The notes under the pieces: generated by a model
The model's database searches: none
Seen by the model: only the letters and a program-made list of their open reading frames with translations
Told to the model about the DNA's origin: nothing
DNA from: Thermoleophilaceae bacterium
GTDB lineage: Bacteria; Actinomycetota; Thermoleophilia; Solirubrobacterales; Thermoleophilaceae
Direction: 5' to 3'
Length of the DNA: 64,000 nt
Assembly (NCBI GenBank): GCA_030447725.1
Contig: JAUJOQ010000003.1
Coordinates: forward strand, 233,508 to 297,507
Program-made: the position numbers and the translations under genes
Part shown: piece by piece, positions 60,936-64,000 of the stretch
How positions within the stretch are numbered: position 1 is the stretch's first letter
Layout: every line of letters starts with the position of its first letter

Positions 60936-61190
60936 GTGGAGCTGCTCGTGATCCTCTTCTTCTTCGGGATGTCGGCCGGGGCCGTCGCCAAGATCAAGGG
61001 GTCCTCGTTCGTCCTCTGGTTCCTGATCGGGTTCTGCTTGCCCTTCTTCGGCACGCTTGCGGCGCTGCTCACACGCAATGAACGAGGGGTCGACGTACGC
61101 GCGTGCGAGGAGTGCGGCAACGTCGTGCCGATCCACGATCAGGTGTGCCGCCGCTGTGGTCGCGACCTGGATTACGCGCCGAGCGGCTGA
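60936..61190 (+). CDS. Membrane protein with C-terminal zinc ribbon
   Basis: 84 residues from GTG 60936, with a GGAGGAG ribosome-binding site. Two hydrophobic helices (LLVILFFFGMSAGAVA and VLWFLIGFCLPFFGTLAALL) precede a zinc-ribbon knuckle CEECGN...CRRCG. The layout is common to actinobacterial zinc-ribbon membrane proteins of unknown role. Confidence 0.7.
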   Translation: MELLVILFFFGMSAGAVAKIKGSSFVLWFLIGFCLPFFGTLAALLTRNERGVDVRACEECGNVVPIHDQVCRRCGRDLDYAPSG

Positions 61191-61201
61191 GAAACCGCTG
61201 G

Positions 61202-61207
61202 TAGAAT
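61202..61207 (+). promoter_or_regulatory. -10 box of ilvBN
   Basis: TAGAAT, giving a leader of about 65 nt before ATG 61280, unlike the leaderless units. AAAGGA (61265 region) serves as ribosome-binding site. Confidence 0.5.
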
Positions 61208-61279
61208 GCCTCGCTCGGCCGGCCGGAATACCACCGCACCGGACTCAAAGCGCCCGGAAGATCCCGGAAAGGACTCAGA

Positions 61280-62956
61280 ATGCGAGCAGTCGACGCGGTG
61301 ATGGAATGCCTCAAGGCGGAGGGCGTCAAGCACGTATTCGGGATCCCGGGCGGAGCCAACCTGCCCACCTACGACGCTCTGTACGACGCCGGCCTGCGCC
61401 ACGTGCAGTGTCGCCACGAGCAGGGCGCCGGCCATGCGGCCGAGGGCTATGCCAAGGCCTCCGGCCAGGTGGGGGTCGCCCTCGCCACCTCGGGCCCCGG
61501 CGCGACGAACCTGGTCACGGCAATAGCCGACGCGATGATGGACTCGGTGCCCACGGTGTTCATCACCGGCCAGGTGCGCACCGACCTGCTCGGTACCGAC
61601 GGCTTCCAGGAGGCCGACGTGACCGGCATAACGATGCCGATCGTCAAGCACTCGATCATGATCCAGGATCCCCTGGAGATCCCCGGGGCGATCCACGAGG
61701 CCTTCCACATCGCCCGCACCGGGCGCCCCGGGCCCGTGCTGGTGGACATCCCTCAGGACCTGTCGCGGGCGGACATCCCGTACGAGCCGGTCGACTCCGT
61801 GCGCCTGCCGGGCTATCAGCCCACCAAGGAGGGCAACACGAAGCAGATCCGGCTGGCCGCGAAGGCGCTGGCCAACGCCCGCCGGCCGGTGATCTACGCC
61901 GGTGGGGGAGTCGTGAACGCCGACGCGTCCCCGGAGCTGGTCGCGCTGGCCGTGTCCGACAGGTTCCCCGTGACCTGCACGCTGATGGGGCTCGGGTGCT
62001 TCCCCGCTCCTCACGACCAGTGGCTCGGCATGCTCGGCATGCACGGCACGCGCTGCGCCAACTACGCGATGGACGAGGCCGACCTGATCTGCTGCGTCGG
62101 CGCCCGGTTCGACGACCGGATCACCGGCAAGCTGTCTGAGTTCGCGCCGCGCGCCAAGTTCATCCACATCGACGTCGACCCGGCCGAGATCTCCAAGAAC
62201 GTGCCGGCCCACATCCCGATCGTGGGCGACGCCAAGCAGATCCTGCCCAAGCTGACGGCCGAGTACCGCGCGCTGGAGACCGACTCCGCCCGCCTCGACG
62301 GCTGGTGGGAGCGCATCCGCGGGTGGCAGGAAAAGCACCCGCTCGGCTACGAGGACTCCGAGGGCTCGGAGATCAAGCCGCAGTACATGATCGAGGCGCT
62401 CTACGAGGCGACCGGCGGTGACGCCATCGTCACGTCCGACGTGGGCCAGCACCAGATGTGGACCGCGCAGTACTTCCACTTCGACGCACCCCGCAAGTGG
62501 ATCAACTCCGGCGGCCTGGGCACGATGGGCTTTGGCCTGCCGAGCGCGATGGGCGCGAAGGTCGCCATGCCCGATGAGCAGGTGGTGTGCGTGGCCGGCG
62601 ACGGCTCGATCATCATGAACGTCCAGGAGCTCGCCACATGTGTGACCGAGAACATCGCGGTCAAGGTGTTCATCATGAACAACGGCTATCTCGGCATGGT
62701 CCGCCAGTGGCAGGAGCTGTTCTGGGACGGGCGCTACAGCGCTGTCGATATGGGCTCGAGCCCCGACTGGGTGAAGCTGGCCGAGGCCTTTGGCGCCACC
62801 GGCCTGCGGGTCGACGACAAGGCGCAGCTGCCGGGAGTGATGAAGCAGGTGCTCGAGGCCGAGGGCCCCGTGGTATGCGACGTGCGCGTCACGCCGGAGG
62901 AGAACTGCTACCCGATGATCCCCGCCGGTCAAGCGGCGAGAGACATGGTGGGCTGA
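61280..62956 (+). CDS. ilvB: Acetolactate synthase large subunit
   Basis: 558-residue ThDP enzyme for the first common step of Val/Leu/Ile synthesis. The catalytic Glu is in CRHEQGAGHAAEGYAKASG, the FAD/ThDP region follows (TSGPGATNLVTAIADAM), and the ThDP motif reads GDGSIIMNVQELATCVTENIAVKVFIMNN. GARFDDRITG lies in the middle domain. Length is usual. Followed 3 nt later by the regulatory subunit. Confidence 0.96.
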   Translation: MRAVDAVMECLKAEGVKHVFGIPGGANLPTYDALYDAGLRHVQCRHEQGAGHAAEGYAKASGQVGVALATSGPGATNLVTAIADAMMDSVPTVFITGQVRTDLLGTDGFQEADVTGITMPIVKHSIMIQDPLEIPGAIHEAFHIARTGRPGPVLVDIPQDLSRADIPYEPVDSVRLPGYQPTKEGNTKQIRLAAKALANARRPVIYAGGGVVNADASPELVALAVSDRFPVTCTLMGLGCFPAPHDQWLGMLGMHGTRCANYAMDEADLICCVGARFDDRITGKLSEFAPRAKFIHIDVDPAEISKNVPAHIPIVGDAKQILPKLTAEYRALETDSARLDGWWERIRGWQEKHPLGYEDSEGSEIKPQYMIEALYEATGGDAIVTSDVGQHQMWTAQYFHFDAPRKWINSGGLGTMGFGLPSAMGAKVAMPDEQVVCVAGDGSIIMNVQELATCVTENIAVKVFIMNNGYLGMVRQWQELFWDGRYSAVDMGSSPDWVKLAEAFGATGLRVDDKAQLPGVMKQVLEAEGPVVCDVRVTPEENCYPMIPAGQAARDMVG

Positions 62957-62959
62957 GGC

Positions 62960-63517
62960 ATGGGCGAGCCCGCAACCAAGGAGGTCCTCAACCTCGATGA
63001 CCTGCAGGCATCCAGCGGGTTTCGCACCGGGCGCAGGCACATCCTCTCCCTGCTGGTGGAGAACAAGCCCGGCGTGCTGGCCCGGATCTCGGGCCTGTTC
63101 GCGCGGAGGGGATTCAACATCGACTCGCTGGCGGTGGGCCCGACCGACGACGACCAGATCTCGAGGATCACGCTGACGGTCGACGGGGCTTCACATCCGA
63201 TCGACCAGGTGACCAAGCAGCTGCACAAGCTGATCAACGTGATCAAGATCAGAGACCTCGAGCCCAACGAGGCGGTGGCTCGCGAGCTCGCGCTCTTCAA
63301 GGTATCCGCAGACGGCGACAGCCGCGGGCAGATCATGGAGTACGCCGAGATCTTCCGCGGGCGGATCGTCGACGTGTCCAAGCGCTCGGTCACGGTCGAG
63401 GTCACGGGCCCCGACGACAAGATCGAGGCCTTCGAGCAGATGATCCGCCCCTTCGGACTGATCGAGATGGTGCGGACCGGTGAGATCGCGGTGTCTCGCG
63501 GCAGGTCGGCCACCTAG
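62960..63517 (+). CDS. ilvN: Acetolactate synthase small (regulatory) subunit
   Basis: 185 residues. ACT domain in the first 100 residues: HILSLLVENKPGVLARISGLFARRGFNIDSLAVG, which binds valine for feedback control in relatives. A second C-terminal ALS_ss_C domain follows (ALFKVSADGDSRGQIMEYAEIFRGRIVDVS, IRPFGLIEMVRTGEIAVSRG). It raises the activity of IlvB and makes it valine-sensitive. Confidence 0.95.
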   Translation: MGEPATKEVLNLDDLQASSGFRTGRRHILSLLVENKPGVLARISGLFARRGFNIDSLAVGPTDDDQISRITLTVDGASHPIDQVTKQLHKLINVIKIRDLEPNEAVARELALFKVSADGDSRGQIMEYAEIFRGRIVDVSKRSVTVEVTGPDDKIEAFEQMIRPFGLIEMVRTGEIAVSRGRSAT

Positions 63518-63530
63518 GCGCCGTCGGGGC

Positions 63531-64000
63531 GTGAAGCTCTCCACCAGGTCGGCGGGCAGCCCGTTCTCGCTCGACGAGGCGGCGACCGGCCTGCTCGCGG
63601 CCAGGATCGGCAGCGCGCTGCGGATCGCCGCCAGCGGCGGCCGTGGCGTCGCGTCGGTGTGCGTTTCGGTTCCGGCGGAACTGGATCTGTCGGCGGCGAT
63701 CCTGGGGTGCCGGCGTCCGGGCGACCGCTTCTTCTGCATCGAGCAGCCGGGGCGCGAGGGGTACGCGGTGTGCGGGCTCGGCGCCGCGGTCGCGATCGAG
63801 GCGACTGGGCCCGACCGGTTCACCGACACCGCGGCCGCCTGCCGGGCGCTCGCCGCGCGCACGGTGGCCGACGACCCCTCCCTCGACCCCGACCGTCCCT
63901 CGGGGGCGGGCCCGGTGTTCGCCGGTGGGTTCGCCTTCGCAGCCGACGGGGGAGGGTCGCCCGAATGGTCGTCTTTCGCGCCCGCCCAGCTGGTGCTGCC
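63531..64000 (+). CDS. menF: Isochorismate synthase (partial)
   Basis: The first 156 codons are in the window, from GTG 63531, open to the end. Translated text matches the N-terminal part of MenF-type isochorismate synthases: CRRPGDRFFCIEQPGREGYAVCGLG, ATGPDRF and GPVFAGGFAFAADGGGSPEWSSF. The catalytic chorismate-binding domain would lie beyond the edge. It would start menaquinone or siderophore synthesis from chorismate. Confidence 0.8.
   Translation, partial: MKLSTRSAGSPFSLDEAATGLLAARIGSALRIAASGGRGVASVCVSVPAELDLSAAILGCRRPGDRFFCIEQPGREGYAVCGLGAAVAIEATGPDRFTDTAAACRALAARTVADDPSLDPDRPSGAGPVFAGGFAFAADGGGSPEWSSFAPAQLVL

Noticed and set aside
61206-61304. Leader-peptide attenuator before ilvB
   Set aside because: The short ORF here has no run of Leu, Val or Ile codons and overlaps ilvB, so classic branched-chain attenuation is not supported.

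Overview
The window is high-GC DNA with many GTG starts, ATGA/GTGA gene overlaps and TANNNT -10 boxes placed a few bases before start codons. Gene content and gene order look like an actinomycetote of the class Thermoleophilia (Solirubrobacterales-like); this assignment is inference from content, since no 16S rRNA gene is present. Almost all of the window is ordinary chromosome. I see no CRISPR array, prophage, insertion sequence, rRNA or intact tRNA.

Layout. 0-4 kb: phosphate uptake (end of a PhoU/DUF47 gene, then Pit), a divergent pair of a PLP enzyme and a metallo-beta-lactamase-fold hydrolase, and a secreted Rpf-like lysozyme-fold protein. 4-13.3 kb: translation block thrS, infC, an exported protein, rpmI-rplT with a terminator, trmH, pheS-pheT. 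13.3-19.8 kb: argC-argJ-argB-argD, a VapBC toxin-antitoxin module, then argG. 20-28 kb: glutamate dehydrogenase, dnaE, a cysteine-rich protein, endonuclease IV and gltX. 28-37.5 kb: signalling (HDOD-LuxR protein, orphan histidine kinase with VanZ, GGDEF/HD-GYP protein), an Rrf2 regulator, cysteine synthesis (cysK, thiF/moeB, cysE) and a queuosine-salvage enzyme. 37.5-45 kb: ABC exporter, UvrD/PcrA helicase, folD and several membrane proteins. 45-48.5 kb: an overlapping trio of alkyl-DHAP-synthase-like flavoenzyme, PlsC acyltransferase and extended SDR, a candidate ether-lipid module.

48.4-54.2 kb is a plastic accessory stretch. It carries a tandem-duplication junction (PCMT head joined to SDR tail), a frameshifted DIP1984 gene, a broken aminoglycoside-phosphotransferase-like gene, two intact kinases of that family, an intact PCMT-like methyltransferase and a GNAT. 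54-64 kb returns to housekeeping: a methyltransferase, gatC-gatA-gatB, small conserved proteins, an internally deleted type II NADH dehydrogenase remnant, a GNAT, ilvB-ilvN and the start of menF.

A unifying regulatory feature is that about twenty transcription units begin with a TANNNT hexamer ending 6-8 bases before the start codon, which is the geometry of leaderless mRNAs. Genes inside operons usually overlap by 4 nt. The most unusual local items are the duplication junction, the AGPS-PlsC-SDR trio, the leaderless arginine-rich leader ORF before infC, the VapC gene that can only begin at a non-standard codon, the in-frame NDH-2 deletion and a 17-bp inverted repeat around the dnaE stop codon.
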